64,000 nt of DNA from Hylemonella gracilis ATCC 19624 (GTDB lineage: Bacteria; Pseudomonadota; Gammaproteobacteria; Burkholderiales; Burkholderiaceae_C), in contig NZ_AEGR01000029.1 in the NCBI RefSeq assembly GCF_000211835.1, forward strand, positions 62,001 to 126,000, read 5' to 3'. Positions 1 to 8,599 of this stretch are shown here, piece by piece; position 1 is the stretch's first letter, and each line of letters starts with the position of its first letter. The position numbers and the translations under genes were made by a program. The notes beneath the pieces are model-generated. The model ran no database searches and was not told the origin of the DNA. It saw only the letters and a program-made list of their open reading frames with translations.

Positions 1-1
1 A

Positions 2-322
2 ACGGTGATGGCAACGCTGGACGATAACCCGACGGCACGGGACTTCGCTGCTCTGCTTCCGCTGACTTTGCAGCTTGAAGACTACGCATCCACGGAGAAG
101 ATCAGCGATTTGCCGAAAAGGCTGACACGGGATGGTGCACCCAGTGCGTCCACGGGTAACGTGGGCGACATTTCGCTCTATGCCCCCTGGGGAAATCTCG
201 CCATCTTTTATCGACAAGGTCCCCACGCGCCAGGACTCATACGGATAGGGCGGATCACATCTGGAATTGAGGTGCTGAGCCATCCAGGGTCCATGCGTGC
301 AACGATTTCTCGGGTCGACTGA
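2..322 (+). CDS. Cyclophilin-like fold protein, 5' end outside window
   Basis: The reading frame is open to the left edge, so this is the C-terminal ~106 residues of a protein that begins upstream. Segments such as LPLTLQLEDY, EKISDLPKRL and YAPWGNLAIFYR are typical of the small bacterial cyclophilin-like fold family (often called Cyclophil_like2), whose members are ~110-150 residues and frequently carry a signal peptide. Met codons at 8 and a GTG at 5 are inside the conserved region and are probably not the true start. The family's function is not established; it resembles cyclophilin in fold, and peptidyl-prolyl isomerase activity should not be assumed. Confidence 0.7.
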   Translation, partial: TVMATLDDNPTARDFAALLPLTLQLEDYASTEKISDLPKRLTRDGAPSASTGNVGDISLYAPWGNLAIFYRQGPHAPGLIRIGRITSGIEVLSHPGSMRATISRVD

Positions 323-434
323 CTGCCGAGATCGAATGCATGACCTTCATGAAATCTGAACGAATCAGAGCGATTTTCAATGTTCGCTTTATGGTGTCTT
401 GAGCAACACAGCACATCCAGGAGAGAACCCCAAC

Positions 435-908
435 ATGACAACCATCACCATCAACGGAAAAGCGCGGTCGGTCAGTTCCGCGGCGGAAACCCCATTGCTA
501 TGGGTCTTGCGAGACGAACTCGGGATGACGGGAACCAAGTTCGGCTGCGGCATGGCGTTGTGCGGTGCCTGCACCGTGCATCTGGACGGTGCACCCACAC
601 GGTCCTGCGTCCTGCCGATTTCGGCCCTCAGCGGGATTGCAGTCACGACGATCGAGTCTCTCGCGGCGGACCGGGTGGGCAGGACGGTGCAGCAAGCCTG
701 GGTCGAACTGGATGTGGCGCAATGCGGCTACTGTCAAGGCGGTCAGATCATGTCTGCGGTGGGTCTGCTGAAAACGACGTCCAAGCCCAGTGAGCAGCAG
801 ATCGACGACGCCATGAACGGCAATCTGTGTCGCTGCGGCACCTACCCGCGCATCCGCGCTGCCATCAAGCTGGCAGCCAACCGTCTGGCAACAGGAGCAA
901 AACCGTGA
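435..908 (+). CDS. iorA: (2Fe-2S)-binding subunit of xanthine-oxidase-family oxidoreductase (IorA-like)
   Basis: The 157-residue protein is the electron-transfer subunit of a molybdenum hydroxylase. A plant-ferredoxin-like N-terminal domain carries Cys38, Cys43, Cys46 and Cys58 ([17 protein letters not shown]); the helical second cluster domain carries Cys97, Cys100, Cys132 and Cys134 (CGYCQGGQ and NLCRCGTY). The ATG at 435 is chosen because AGGAG lies at 419-423 and the family begins at this point; an upstream in-frame ATG at 399 adds 12 unrelated residues. The stop overlaps the next start (TGATG), indicating translational coupling with the large subunit. It has no signal peptide, so export would have to be by hitchhiking with its partner. 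The substrate is unknown: family members oxidise isoquinoline, aldehydes or N-heterocycles. Confidence 0.88.
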   Translation: MTTITINGKARSVSSAAETPLLWVLRDELGMTGTKFGCGMALCGACTVHLDGAPTRSCVLPISALSGIAVTTIESLAADRVGRTVQQAWVELDVAQCGYCQGGQIMSAVGLLKTTSKPSEQQIDDAMNGNLCRCGTYPRIRAAIKLAANRLATGAKP

Positions 909-3181
909 TGACGCAGGCAGCAACAATTTCTCGCCGCACTTTCCTTCAGGGCAGCGTGGGCGCATTGACGCTGGCAGTTACCGCGACCGGCGAAGTCTGG
1001 GCGCAATCGGCTCGTAAGTACGGCGCGGACACCATGCCCGGTGGCACGGTGGACGACCCCTTGGTTTTTGTCTCGATCGCCCAGGATGGGACCGTGACCA
1101 TCGTGGCCCATCGCGTTGAAATGGGGACTGGGATTCGCACCAGCTTGCCCATGGTCGTCGCCGACGAAATGGAGGCGCGCTGGGATCAGGTGAAAGTCGT
1201 GCAGGCGGAAGCCAACGAGGCGCGCTATGGCAGCCAAAACGTGGATGGCTCTCGCAGCATGCGCCATTTCCTGATGCCGATGCGTCGCGTCGGCGCCGCA
1301 GCCCGTCAGATGTTGGAGGTCACGGCCGCCGCGCGTTGGTCGGTTCCGGTGTCCCAGGTGCGAGCGGTCCAGCACCAGGTCATACACCAGCCCAGCGGTC
1401 GTCGCCTGGGGTACGGCGAGCTGGCCGCGGATGCCGCGAAGCTGACCGTACCCAAAGGTGAAGCACTGAAGCTGAAGTCGCAGAAGGAGTTTCGCTATAT
1501 CGGCAAAGGCAAGATCCACATCGCCGACGCTGAAGCCATCACCCAGGGCCGAGCCACTTACGGCATGGACACCTGGATGCCCAATATGGTGTTTGCCGTG
1601 GTTGCACGTGCTCCCGTACTCGGTGCCAAGGTGCGGACCGTCCGGAGCGAAAAGGCGCTGGCCGTGCCAGGCGTGCTCAAGCTTGTCGAGATTCCCGCTT
1701 TTGCGGGGGCGCCAGCTTTCCAGCCCTTGGGTGGTGTGGCCGTGGTTGCGCGCAATACCTGGGCAGCCATTCAGGGACGAGCCGCACTGGAAATTGAATG
1801 GGACGAAGGGCCGAATCGCAGCTACGACTCGGTGGCTTATCGCAACACGCTGGAAGCCGCGGTCAGCGCGCCAGGCAAGCCGCTGCGCGATCAAGGAAAT
1901 GTGCAGGCTACTTGGGCCACCGCCCCCGCCGCCAAAAAATTCGATGCACTTTATTACCTGCCTCATCTTGCCCATGCCAGCATGGAACCACCCGTCGCCA
2001 CGGCGTTGGTGAAGGGCGATCGCTGCGAAATTTGGGCTTCGGTTCAAGCTCCACAAGGTGCATTAGAGCTGGCCGCTGCCGTTTTGGGCTACACGCCAGA
2101 GCAAGTCAAGCTCAACCCGTTGTTGCTGGGGGGTGGGTTTGGCCGCAAGTCGAAGCCGGACTACGTGGCCGAGGCTGCTCACGTAGCCAAGACCATGCCC
2201 GGTACGCCGGTCAAGTTGGTCTGGACGCGCGAGGACGATATTCATCACGACTACCTGCACACTGTTTCAGCCGAACGCCTCCAGGCCGTGTTGAATGACC
2301 ATGGGCTGCCGGACTCCTGGCTACATCGCACCGCCGCGCCCACGATCGCATCCTTATTTGTACAGGGTGCCAAAGAACAACAACCCTTCGAAGTGGGGAT
2401 GTCCGCCATCAACATCCCTTTCGATATTCGCGACGTGCGAATTGAAGTTGCGGAGGTGGAGGCGCGCACGCGCATCGGCTGGTTCCGCTCGGTGTCGAAC
2501 ATTCCGCATGCCTTCGCCGTGCAAAGCTTCATTGCCGAGCTGGCGCATCGCGCGGGCAAAGACCACAAGCAATATGCGCTTGAGCTGTTGGGGCCGTCTC
2601 GCAAGATCAACCCGGGTGAATTGTCGGATCAGACCAACTACTCAGAGTCCCCGACGCTCTATCCGGTGGATACGGCACGTTATCGTGGTGTGATCGAGGC
2701 GGCCACCCGCGGCGCCGGATGGGGGCGCAAGCTGCCACCAGGTCATGGCCTGGGACTGGCGTTTGCCTACAGCTTCCTTTCCTATACGGCGACGGTGGTT
2801 GAGGTTGCCATAGATGCACAGGGCAATGTGCAGATCGTGGCCGTTGACATGGCCATGGACTGCGGTCCGCAGATCAACCCTGAGCGTGTTCGTTCGCAAA
2901 TGGAGGGTGGTGCCATCATGGGATTGAGCTTGGCACTGACGGGTGAGATCAGCTTCGAGAACGGTCGGGTCAAGCAGAGCAATTTCCACGATTACGAAGT
3001 GCTGCGTCATGCCGCTTCGCCGCGGGTGATTCGCACGCATCTCGTGAACAACGATTTTTCCCTTCCGCCTGGCGGCGTGGGAGAGCCGCCCGTTCCGCCC
3101 GTTGCCCCTGCGCTGTGCAATGCCATTTTTGCCGCCACTGGAAAGCGCATACGCGCGCTTCCGATCCGAACCGTGGCTTGA
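908..3181 (+). CDS. iorB: Molybdopterin-binding subunit of xanthine-oxidase-family oxidoreductase (IorB-like)
   Basis: A 757-residue single-chain molybdenum subunit of the isoquinoline 1-oxidoreductase beta type. The N-terminus ISRRTFLQG (Arg9-Arg10) followed by a hydrophobic stretch ending VWAQ is a twin-arginine signal, so the folded cofactor-loaded enzyme is predicted to be periplasmic. The molybdopterin-contact loop GGGFGRK lies near residues 408-414, and the catalytic-glutamate region GVGEPP is near residue 726. Start chosen at ATG 908, overlapping the stop of the Fe-S subunit by one base; GTG at 905 is the alternative. No c-type cytochrome subunit or XdhC-type maturation gene follows, so the electron acceptor and chaperone are encoded elsewhere or lie upstream of the window. 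Confidence 0.88.
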   Translation: MTQAATISRRTFLQGSVGALTLAVTATGEVWAQSARKYGADTMPGGTVDDPLVFVSIAQDGTVTIVAHRVEMGTGIRTSLPMVVADEMEARWDQVKVVQAEANEARYGSQNVDGSRSMRHFLMPMRRVGAAARQMLEVTAAARWSVPVSQVRAVQHQVIHQPSGRRLGYGELAADAAKLTVPKGEALKLKSQKEFRYIGKGKIHIADAEAITQGRATYGMDTWMPNMVFAVVARAPVLGAKVRTVRSEKALAVPGVLKLVEIPAFAGAPAFQPLGGVAVVARNTWAAIQGRAALEIEWDEGPNRSYDSVAYRNTLEAAVSAPGKPLRDQGNVQATWATAPAAKKFDALYYLPHLAHASMEPPVATALVKGDRCEIWASVQAPQGALELAAAVLGYTPEQVKLNPLLLGGGFGRKSKPDYVAEAAHVAKTMPGTPVKLVWTREDDIHHDYLHTVSAERLQAVLNDHGLPDSWLHRTAAPTIASLFVQGAKEQQPFEVGMSAINIPFDIRDVRIEVAEVEARTRIGWFRSVSNIPHAFAVQSFIAELAHRAGKDHKQYALELLGPSRKINPGELSDQTNYSESPTLYPVDTARYRGVIEAATRGAGWGRKLPPGHGLGLAFAYSFLSYTATVVEVAIDAQGNVQIVAVDMAMDCGPQINPERVRSQMEGGAIMGLSLALTGEISFENGRVKQSNFHDYEVLRHAASPRVIRTHLVNNDFSLPPGGVGEPPVPPVAPALCNAIFAATGKRIRALPIRTVA

Positions 3182-3347
3182 TCCCTCGCCATGCTGGCAG
3201 GCCAGGGTTTTCGGATTGAACCTCCGCAGGGACCTGCACCGGCCTCGCGCTGACTGGCTGGAGCCGAGGCTGTCCTGCGAGGCGCGGCTTTGATGTGCCC
3301 TGCGAATTGCGTTCTCGACGAGCTCTCTTTCGGTCGCTGTTCTCAGT

Positions 3348-4943
3348 TCAGGTGATCGGCGCCGGATTGAACAGCACGAGCGAGTTATGCAGCTTCCACT
3401 GCTCGGCCCAGGTCTTCTTGCCGCTGGCCACGTCGAGCAGCAGGCGGAACAGTTCCCAGCCCGCTTCTTCGATGGTGAGTTCGCCGTCGGCCACGCGGCC
3501 CGCGTTGACGTCCATCAAGTCGTGCCAGCGTTTGGCGAGTTCGGTGCGCGTGGCCACCTTGACCACCGGGCATTCGGCCAGGCCATAAGGTGTGCCACGG
3601 CCGGTGGTGAAGACGTGCAGGTTCATGCCCGCCGCGAGCTGCAGCGTGCCGCAGATGAAGTCGGAGGCAGGGGTGGCCGCGTAGACCAGACCACGTTGCT
3701 CACGACTCAGCTTGTTGCCGGGCGAGAGCACGTGCGCGATGGGGGCCGTGCCGCTCTTGATGATGGAGCCCATGGCCTTCTCGACGATGTTGGAGAGGCC
3801 ACCGGCCTTGTTGCCGGGCGTGGTGTTGGCCGCGCGGTCCACGCGACCGCGCTCCAGGTACTGGTCGTACCAGCCCAGTTCGCGCACGATTTCCTCGGCC
3901 ACGGCGGGCGTGGCGGCGCGGCTGGTGAGCTGCTCCACCGCATCGCGCACCTCGGTGTTCTCGCTGAACATGATGGTGGCGCCCGCGCGCACCAGCAGGT
4001 CGGCCATGTAACCCACGGCGGGGTTGGCGGTGACACCGCTGAAGGCATCGCTGCCGCCGCACTGCACGCCCACCACCAGCTCGCTGGCCGGCACGGTTTC
4101 GCGCCGCCGCGCATTCAGGCGTTCCAGATGCCTCTTGGCCGTGACCATGATGTCGTCGATCATGCTCATGAAGCCGATGTGCGCGCTGTCTTGCAGGCAG
4201 ACCACGTCGAGCTTGTCGTCGTTCTGTTCACTGGCCGAGCTGCCGGACTCACCGGGTTGGCGGATCGGGATGTTGCGAAAACTGCCGGGCGGCAGCAGGC
4301 GGTCCGGCTGCAGTTTCTCGCAGCCCAGGCTGACCACCATGACCTCACCGCCGAAGTTGGGGTTGAGGCTGATGTTGCGCAGCGTGCGGATCGGGATCGG
4401 CGCTTCCGGCGCGTCGATGGCGACACCGCAGCCGTAGGTGTGTTCCAGGCCGACAACGCCGTCGACATTCGGGTACTTCGGCAGCAGCTCCTTGCGGATG
4501 CGTTCCACCGCCACGTCCACCACCCCGGCCACGCACTGCACCGTGGTCGTGATGGCCAGCAGGTTGCGCGTGCCTACCGAGCCGTCCGGGTTGCGATAGC
4601 CCTCGAAGGTGTAGCCCGTCAAAGGCTCGGGCGTGGGGCGTTTGACGGTGGCCATCGGCAGGCCCTGCAACTCGCGCGCGGCCGGCATGTCCAGCAGGCG
4701 CTCATGCACCCAGCTGCCGGCCGGGATGTCGGCCTTGGCGTAGCCGATGGGCACGCCGTAGCGCAGCACGGCCGCGCCTTGGGGGATGTCGACCAGCGCG
4801 ACTTTGTGCGCCTGCGGCACTTTCTCGCGCAGCGTGAGGTCACCATGCGGGGCGCCCAGCGCGGTGCCCGCGGGCAGGCCCCCTTCGTTGGCGACGATGG
4901 CCACGTTGTCGGTGGCCTGCATGCGGATGATGATGGCGTGCAT
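3348..4943 (-). CDS. garD: Galactarate dehydratase
   Basis: A UxaA/GarD-family dehydratase of 531 residues that removes water from galactarate (mucate) to give 5-keto-4-deoxy-glucarate. The small N-terminal SAF-like domain ([16 protein letters not shown]) precedes the large catalytic domain with [20 protein letters not shown] and [20 protein letters not shown], which are close to GarD rather than to altronate dehydratase UxaA. The cysteines in YGCG and LGCE are candidate metal ligands in this family. The start MHAIIIRMQ at 4943 leaves 22 bases after the lactonase stop; an upstream ATG at 4979 would overlap that gene and adds 12 residues not expected in the family. It is the last gene of the leftward uronate operon and is followed by 166 bases with no clear terminator. 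Confidence 0.9.
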   Translation of the reverse strand: MHAIIIRMQATDNVAIVANEGGLPAGTALGAPHGDLTLREKVPQAHKVALVDIPQGAAVLRYGVPIGYAKADIPAGSWVHERLLDMPAARELQGLPMATVKRPTPEPLTGYTFEGYRNPDGSVGTRNLLAITTTVQCVAGVVDVAVERIRKELLPKYPNVDGVVGLEHTYGCGVAIDAPEAPIPIRTLRNISLNPNFGGEVMVVSLGCEKLQPDRLLPPGSFRNIPIRQPGESGSSASEQNDDKLDVVCLQDSAHIGFMSMIDDIMVTAKRHLERLNARRRETVPASELVVGVQCGGSDAFSGVTANPAVGYMADLLVRAGATIMFSENTEVRDAVEQLTSRAATPAVAEEIVRELGWYDQYLERGRVDRAANTTPGNKAGGLSNIVEKAMGSIIKSGTAPIAHVLSPGNKLSREQRGLVYAATPASDFICGTLQLAAGMNLHVFTTGRGTPYGLAECPVVKVATRTELAKRWHDLMDVNAGRVADGELTIEEAGWELFRLLLDVASGKKTWAEQWKLHNSLVLFNPAPIT

Positions 4944-4965
4944 GGATTTCTGCGAGAAGGAGGGG

Positions 4966-6048
4966 TCAGGGGCGATCAACGATCTCGATCCAGTTGGGCC
5001 CCTTGCCCACGGGGACGCGTTGGGCTTGGCTCAAGCGGCCGTTGTCTGGGTCGATGCGGTACAGCGTCACGGAATGCGAGAGCTGGCCGGCTGCCATCAG
5101 CCACTGGCCGGAGCTGTCGATCTGAAAACCGCGCGGTTGCTGCTCGGTCGCCTGGTGTCCGACCAGGGTCAGTGCGCCGCTGCCTGCGTCAACCCGCCAG
5201 ATCGCCAGGGTGCTGGAGGTGCGTTCACTGGTGTAGAGGAAGCGACCATCCGGGGTCAGATGCAAATCGGCTGCCCAGGGCTTGCCCGTGAAACCAGCCG
5301 GGAGTGTGGACCAATGTTGCTTGCGGCTCAATTGGCCTTTGGCGGCGTCAACCTCGAGCAGCTCGACGCTGGCGTCCAGCTCGCCGAGCAAATAGGCGTG
5401 TCGACCGTTCGGATGAAACACCAAGTGGCGTGGGCCGCTGCCAGGGCGCGCGGCCATGGCCGGCGGATCGTTGGGCGTGAGCTGGCCGGTGGCGGCGTCA
5501 AAGCGCCACTGCAGCACCTGGTCGGTGCCCAGGCTGGTGATGTACACGTTGCGGTTGGCCGCATCTGGAATGGCGGCGTGCGCGTTCTTGCCATTGGGCA
5601 CGATCTGCACGGCGGCGGCAGGCTTGCCAGCGGCATCGATGGGCGAGACGCTGGCGCGATGGCCGCCGTAGGATGCGGCGAAAAGCCAGCGCCCGCTGCG
5701 GTCCGTCGCGATGTTGGCCATGCTGTCGGGCAGCGCGGCACTGCCGAGCGGGCTCAGCTGTCCCGTGGTTGCATCGATCGTGAAGGCGGCGGCCGTGTAG
5801 GGCTCAGAGCGCAGGGCGACGTAGAGCTTCTTCTGGTCTGGGCTCAAGGCCAGCGGCATGGCGGTCCCGCCGACAGACACGGTTTGCAATGAACGCAGCG
5901 TGCCCTCACGCTTGTTCAACTCAAGCACGCTGATCTCGCGGCTGTCGGCGTTGCTGACATAAGCCGTGGCGGTGGTGGAAGTGGCGCAACCTTGCAGCAT
6001 CAGGCAAACCGCCGCGGCGGCTCCGCAGAAGAGTTTAGGGAAGGACAT
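4966..6048 (-). CDS. Lactonase-family beta-propeller lipoprotein, putative aldarolactonase
   Basis: A 360-residue protein of the 6-phosphogluconolactonase/carboxymuconate-cyclase seven-bladed propeller family, with repeated blade signatures such as [26 protein letters not shown] and [13 protein letters not shown]. In this operon the natural role is opening of the galactaro- or glucaro-lactone produced by uronate dehydrogenase. The N-terminus [20 protein letters not shown] followed by Cys21 looks like a lipoprotein signal with lipobox LMLQGC, which predicts membrane anchoring in the periplasm. That is unexpected for an enzyme acting on a cytoplasmic product. Located between a Bug receptor and garD. 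The family assignment is firm; the substrate is inferred from context. Confidence 0.75.
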   Translation of the reverse strand: MSFPKLFCGAAAAVCLMLQGCATSTTATAYVSNADSREISVLELNKREGTLRSLQTVSVGGTAMPLALSPDQKKLYVALRSEPYTAAAFTIDATTGQLSPLGSAALPDSMANIATDRSGRWLFAASYGGHRASVSPIDAAGKPAAAVQIVPNGKNAHAAIPDAANRNVYITSLGTDQVLQWRFDAATGQLTPNDPPAMAARPGSGPRHLVFHPNGRHAYLLGELDASVELLEVDAAKGQLSRKQHWSTLPAGFTGKPWAADLHLTPDGRFLYTSERTSSTLAIWRVDAGSGALTLVGHQATEQQPRGFQIDSSGQWLMAAGQLSHSVTLYRIDPDNGRLSQAQRVPVGKGPNWIEIVDRP

Positions 6049-6136
6049 GGAACAAGACTCCAGGTGGTCATCGTTGCAATCGTTTCAGAGAATTCAGCTC
6101 GGCGATTGGGAGGCCGTGCTCGGCCCTCCAAATCGC

Positions 6137-7144
6137 TCAGTCCGCCTTGATGCCCGCCGCCTTGATCACCTGGGCCCACTTCGCAACTTCCGCTTTCTGG
6201 TAGTCGGCAAGCTGGGCCGGCGTCATGGTGGACGAGACCATGCCAAAGCTCTTCAGGCGCGCCTGAATGTCCGGCGTGGCGATGATCTTCATGATTTCAG
6301 CGTGCAGTCGATCCACGATGGGTTTGGGCGTGCCGGCCGGCGCGAACACGGCTTGCCAGGAGCCCATGTCGAAGCCCTTCTGACCGGCTTCTGAAATGGT
6401 CGGCACATTGGGCAGCGAATCCAGTCGCTTGGAGCTGGTGACGGCGATGGGACGCAGCTTGCCGGACTCGATGTGCGGTCCCACGATCAGCGTGGTGTCG
6501 AACATCATGTCCACTTGACCTCCGATCACGTCCTGCACGGCTGGGCCGCTGCCCTTGTAGGGCACGTGGGTGAACTTCACGCCGGACTGGAATGCCAGCA
6601 GCTCCAGCGCCATGTGCATGGAGGTGCCCGTGCCCGCTGAGGCTGCCGACAGGCCGCCTGAGCGGGCCTTGCTGGCGGCCATCACGTCGGCCAGTGTCTT
6701 GTAGGGGCTGGATGAGGGAACCACCAACACCAGCGGCCCAGAGCCGAGCATGGCCACGGGCGTGAAAGACTTGATGGGGTCGTAGTCGATCTTGGCGTAC
6801 ATGCTCACATTGATGGCGTGCGAGCTGATGGTGCCGCCCAGGATGGTGTAGCCATCCGCAGGCGCTCGGGCCGCGATCGCGGAGCCCACGCTGCCGCCCG
6901 CGCCGCCCTTGTTGTCGATGATCACCGGCGTGCCCAAGGCCGTGCTCAAGGCTGGGGCAATCAGGCGAGCCAGCGTGTCGGTATTGCCACCAGGTGCGAA
7001 AGGCACCATGTAGGTGATGGCCTTGCCCGTGGGCCAGCTGCCCTGCGCGGCGGCGGGCAAGGCAGCGAACAAGCTGGCGCAGGCGCCACTCAGTAGCAGG
7101 GTGCTGGCAGCCAGAGAACGGCGGATCAGGTTGCGGCGTTGCAT
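6137..7144 (-). CDS. Bug/TctC-family tripartite tricarboxylate transporter receptor
   Basis: A 335-residue periplasmic solute receptor. The signal peptide starts MQRRNLIRRSLAASTLLLSG and probably ends at PAAAQG. The family's ligand-loop motif PFAPGGNTDTLARL and the second motif VPYKGSGPAVQDVIGGQVD are present. The start at 7144 is supported by GGAGA about 8 bases upstream; an in-frame ATG 38 codons further upstream lacks family similarity. It sits in the leftward operon between the glucarate-dehydratase-like gene and the lactonase. No TctA or TctB membrane genes are in the window. Ligand unknown; an aldarate or uronate is a reasonable guess from context. Arginine pairs (RR) near the N-terminus might also suit Tat export, but the motif is weak. 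Confidence 0.87.
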   Translation of the reverse strand: MQRRNLIRRSLAASTLLLSGACASLFAALPAAAQGSWPTGKAITYMVPFAPGGNTDTLARLIAPALSTALGTPVIIDNKGGAGGSVGSAIAARAPADGYTILGGTISSHAINVSMYAKIDYDPIKSFTPVAMLGSGPLVLVVPSSSPYKTLADVMAASKARSGGLSAASAGTGTSMHMALELLAFQSGVKFTHVPYKGSGPAVQDVIGGQVDMMFDTTLIVGPHIESGKLRPIAVTSSKRLDSLPNVPTISEAGQKGFDMGSWQAVFAPAGTPKPIVDRLHAEIMKIIATPDIQARLKSFGMVSSTMTPAQLADYQKAEVAKWAQVIKAAGIKAD

Positions 7145-7269
7145 GATTGTCTCCTTGTCGACGTGGTTGAAAGCATGGGGTCCGGGCGTATCACGACCGC
7201 TTCGGGTGACGGTCTTGGGTGGCACGCTGAGTGTGGCATCTGTGGGAATCAGCGTCACGGGATTGGGGC

Positions 7270-8565
7270 TCAGAAGCGCGGCTGCACTCCCGTGAAGGCC
7301 GGGTCGTACTTCTTCATCTGTCCAAGGTCATCCCGGTTGCGGATGCCGCAGCGCAGGTAGTTGTCGTGCAGGCGGGCCAGGGCCTCGCGGTCAATGGTCA
7401 CACCCAGGCCCGGGCCAGTGGGCACGCGCAGGCTGCCGTTCTCGAACTTCAGACGGCCCCCCGTGACGATCTCCTCGTCCTGCCAGGGGTAGTGCGTGTC
7501 GCAGGCGTAGGTCAGCAGCGGCACGCTGGCGCAGAGGTGCGTCATGGCCACCAGGCTGATGCCCAGGTGCGAGTTGCTGTGCATGGACAGCCCCAGGTCG
7601 AAGGTGCGGCAGAGCATCGACAACTGCTGCGTGGCGCGCAGGCCGCCCCAGTAGTGGTGGTCGCTCAACACGATCTTCACCGGGCAGCCCATGTCGGCGT
7701 TGCGGCGGAATTCCGCGAAATCGGTCACGACCATGTTGGTGGCCAGGGGCACGTCACATTCGCGCGCCACGGCAGCCATGCCGTCCAGGCGAGGCGCCGG
7801 ATCTTCGTAGTACTCCAGCACGCCGTGCAGCTGCTGCACGATCTTCAGGCTCGTTTCGACGGTCCAATTGCCGTTGGGGTCGATGCGCAGCGGCGTGCCG
7901 GGGAAGGCCTGCGCCAGCGCGAGGATGCCCGCGGCCTCCTGCTCGGGCGGCAGCGCGCCCGCCTTGAGCTTGATGCTCTGGAAGCCGTATTGGTCGATCA
8001 TGCGCCGCGCTTGCGCGACGAGCTGCTCAGGCTTCAGCGCCTCGCCCCAGGCATCGGGCGCATAGGGCTTTTCGATGTGCTCGGCGTACTTGTAGAACAG
8101 GTAGGCCGAGTAGGGCACGCGGTCACGCGCCGCGCCGCCCAGCAAATCCACCACGGGCGCGTTCGCCATCTGGCCTTGCAGGTCCATCATGGCCACTTCG
8201 AAGGCGCTGATCACCTTGGCCACGGTCTTGGAGACATGCGTGCCGGGCGCCAGCGAGACCTGTTGCGTCAGGAACTCCGAGGTGGTTTGCTTCGGGGGCG
8301 TGACCAGGGCACGCACGCGCGCTTCCATCTCGTTCAGCGACCAGGGGGACAAACCTTGGAGCGCGGGCGCGGCCTTGGCCAGCGCCTCCAGCATGGGCAG
8401 ATCGCCGTAGCTTTCGTTGATGCCGACCAGACCAGCGGCTGTCTCGATTTCGATGATCGAGCGCAGCGCCCAGGGTTCGTGGATGCCCGCCGCGTTCAGC
8501 AGCGGCGGGTCGCGGAAGGCGATGGGCGTGATGCGGACATGCCGGATGGCGTGCGAGGTACTCAT
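7270..8565 (-). CDS. Enolase-superfamily glucarate dehydratase-like protein
   Basis: A 431-residue mandelate-racemase/glucarate-dehydratase subgroup enzyme. The expected catalytic pattern is visible: KxK (Lys199, Lys201 in SIKLKAG), metal ligands Asp229 (RIDPNG), Glu254 (YYEDPA) and Asn277 in ATNM, and the general base His329 (SMHSNSHLG), with Asp302 nearby. It therefore looks active. It is clearly divergent from the canonical GudD encoded at 16572-17906 and resembles the GudX-like or related acid-sugar dehydratases. Its likely reaction is dehydration of an aldarate (glucarate, idarate or galactarate) to a keto-deoxy acid. The gene is 34 bases downstream of dctM in the leftward operon. The exact substrate cannot be read from sequence. 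Confidence 0.82.
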   Translation of the reverse strand: MSTSHAIRHVRITPIAFRDPPLLNAAGIHEPWALRSIIEIETAAGLVGINESYGDLPMLEALAKAAPALQGLSPWSLNEMEARVRALVTPPKQTTSEFLTQQVSLAPGTHVSKTVAKVISAFEVAMMDLQGQMANAPVVDLLGGAARDRVPYSAYLFYKYAEHIEKPYAPDAWGEALKPEQLVAQARRMIDQYGFQSIKLKAGALPPEQEAAGILALAQAFPGTPLRIDPNGNWTVETSLKIVQQLHGVLEYYEDPAPRLDGMAAVARECDVPLATNMVVTDFAEFRRNADMGCPVKIVLSDHHYWGGLRATQQLSMLCRTFDLGLSMHSNSHLGISLVAMTHLCASVPLLTYACDTHYPWQDEEIVTGGRLKFENGSLRVPTGPGLGVTIDREALARLHDNYLRCGIRNRDDLGQMKKYDPAFTGVQPRF

Positions 8566-8599
8566 GAAGCGCGGAAAACGTGAAGGATGTTCTGGGGGC

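Noticed and set aside
842-2056. Minus-strand open frame of 404 codons opposite the molybdenum subunit
   Set aside because: Shadow frame without family signatures.
3387-5291. Plus-strand open frame of 634 codons opposite garD and the lactonase gene
   Set aside because: Antisense shadow of two well-identified genes with unnatural composition (very rich in His, Arg, Ala, Gly).
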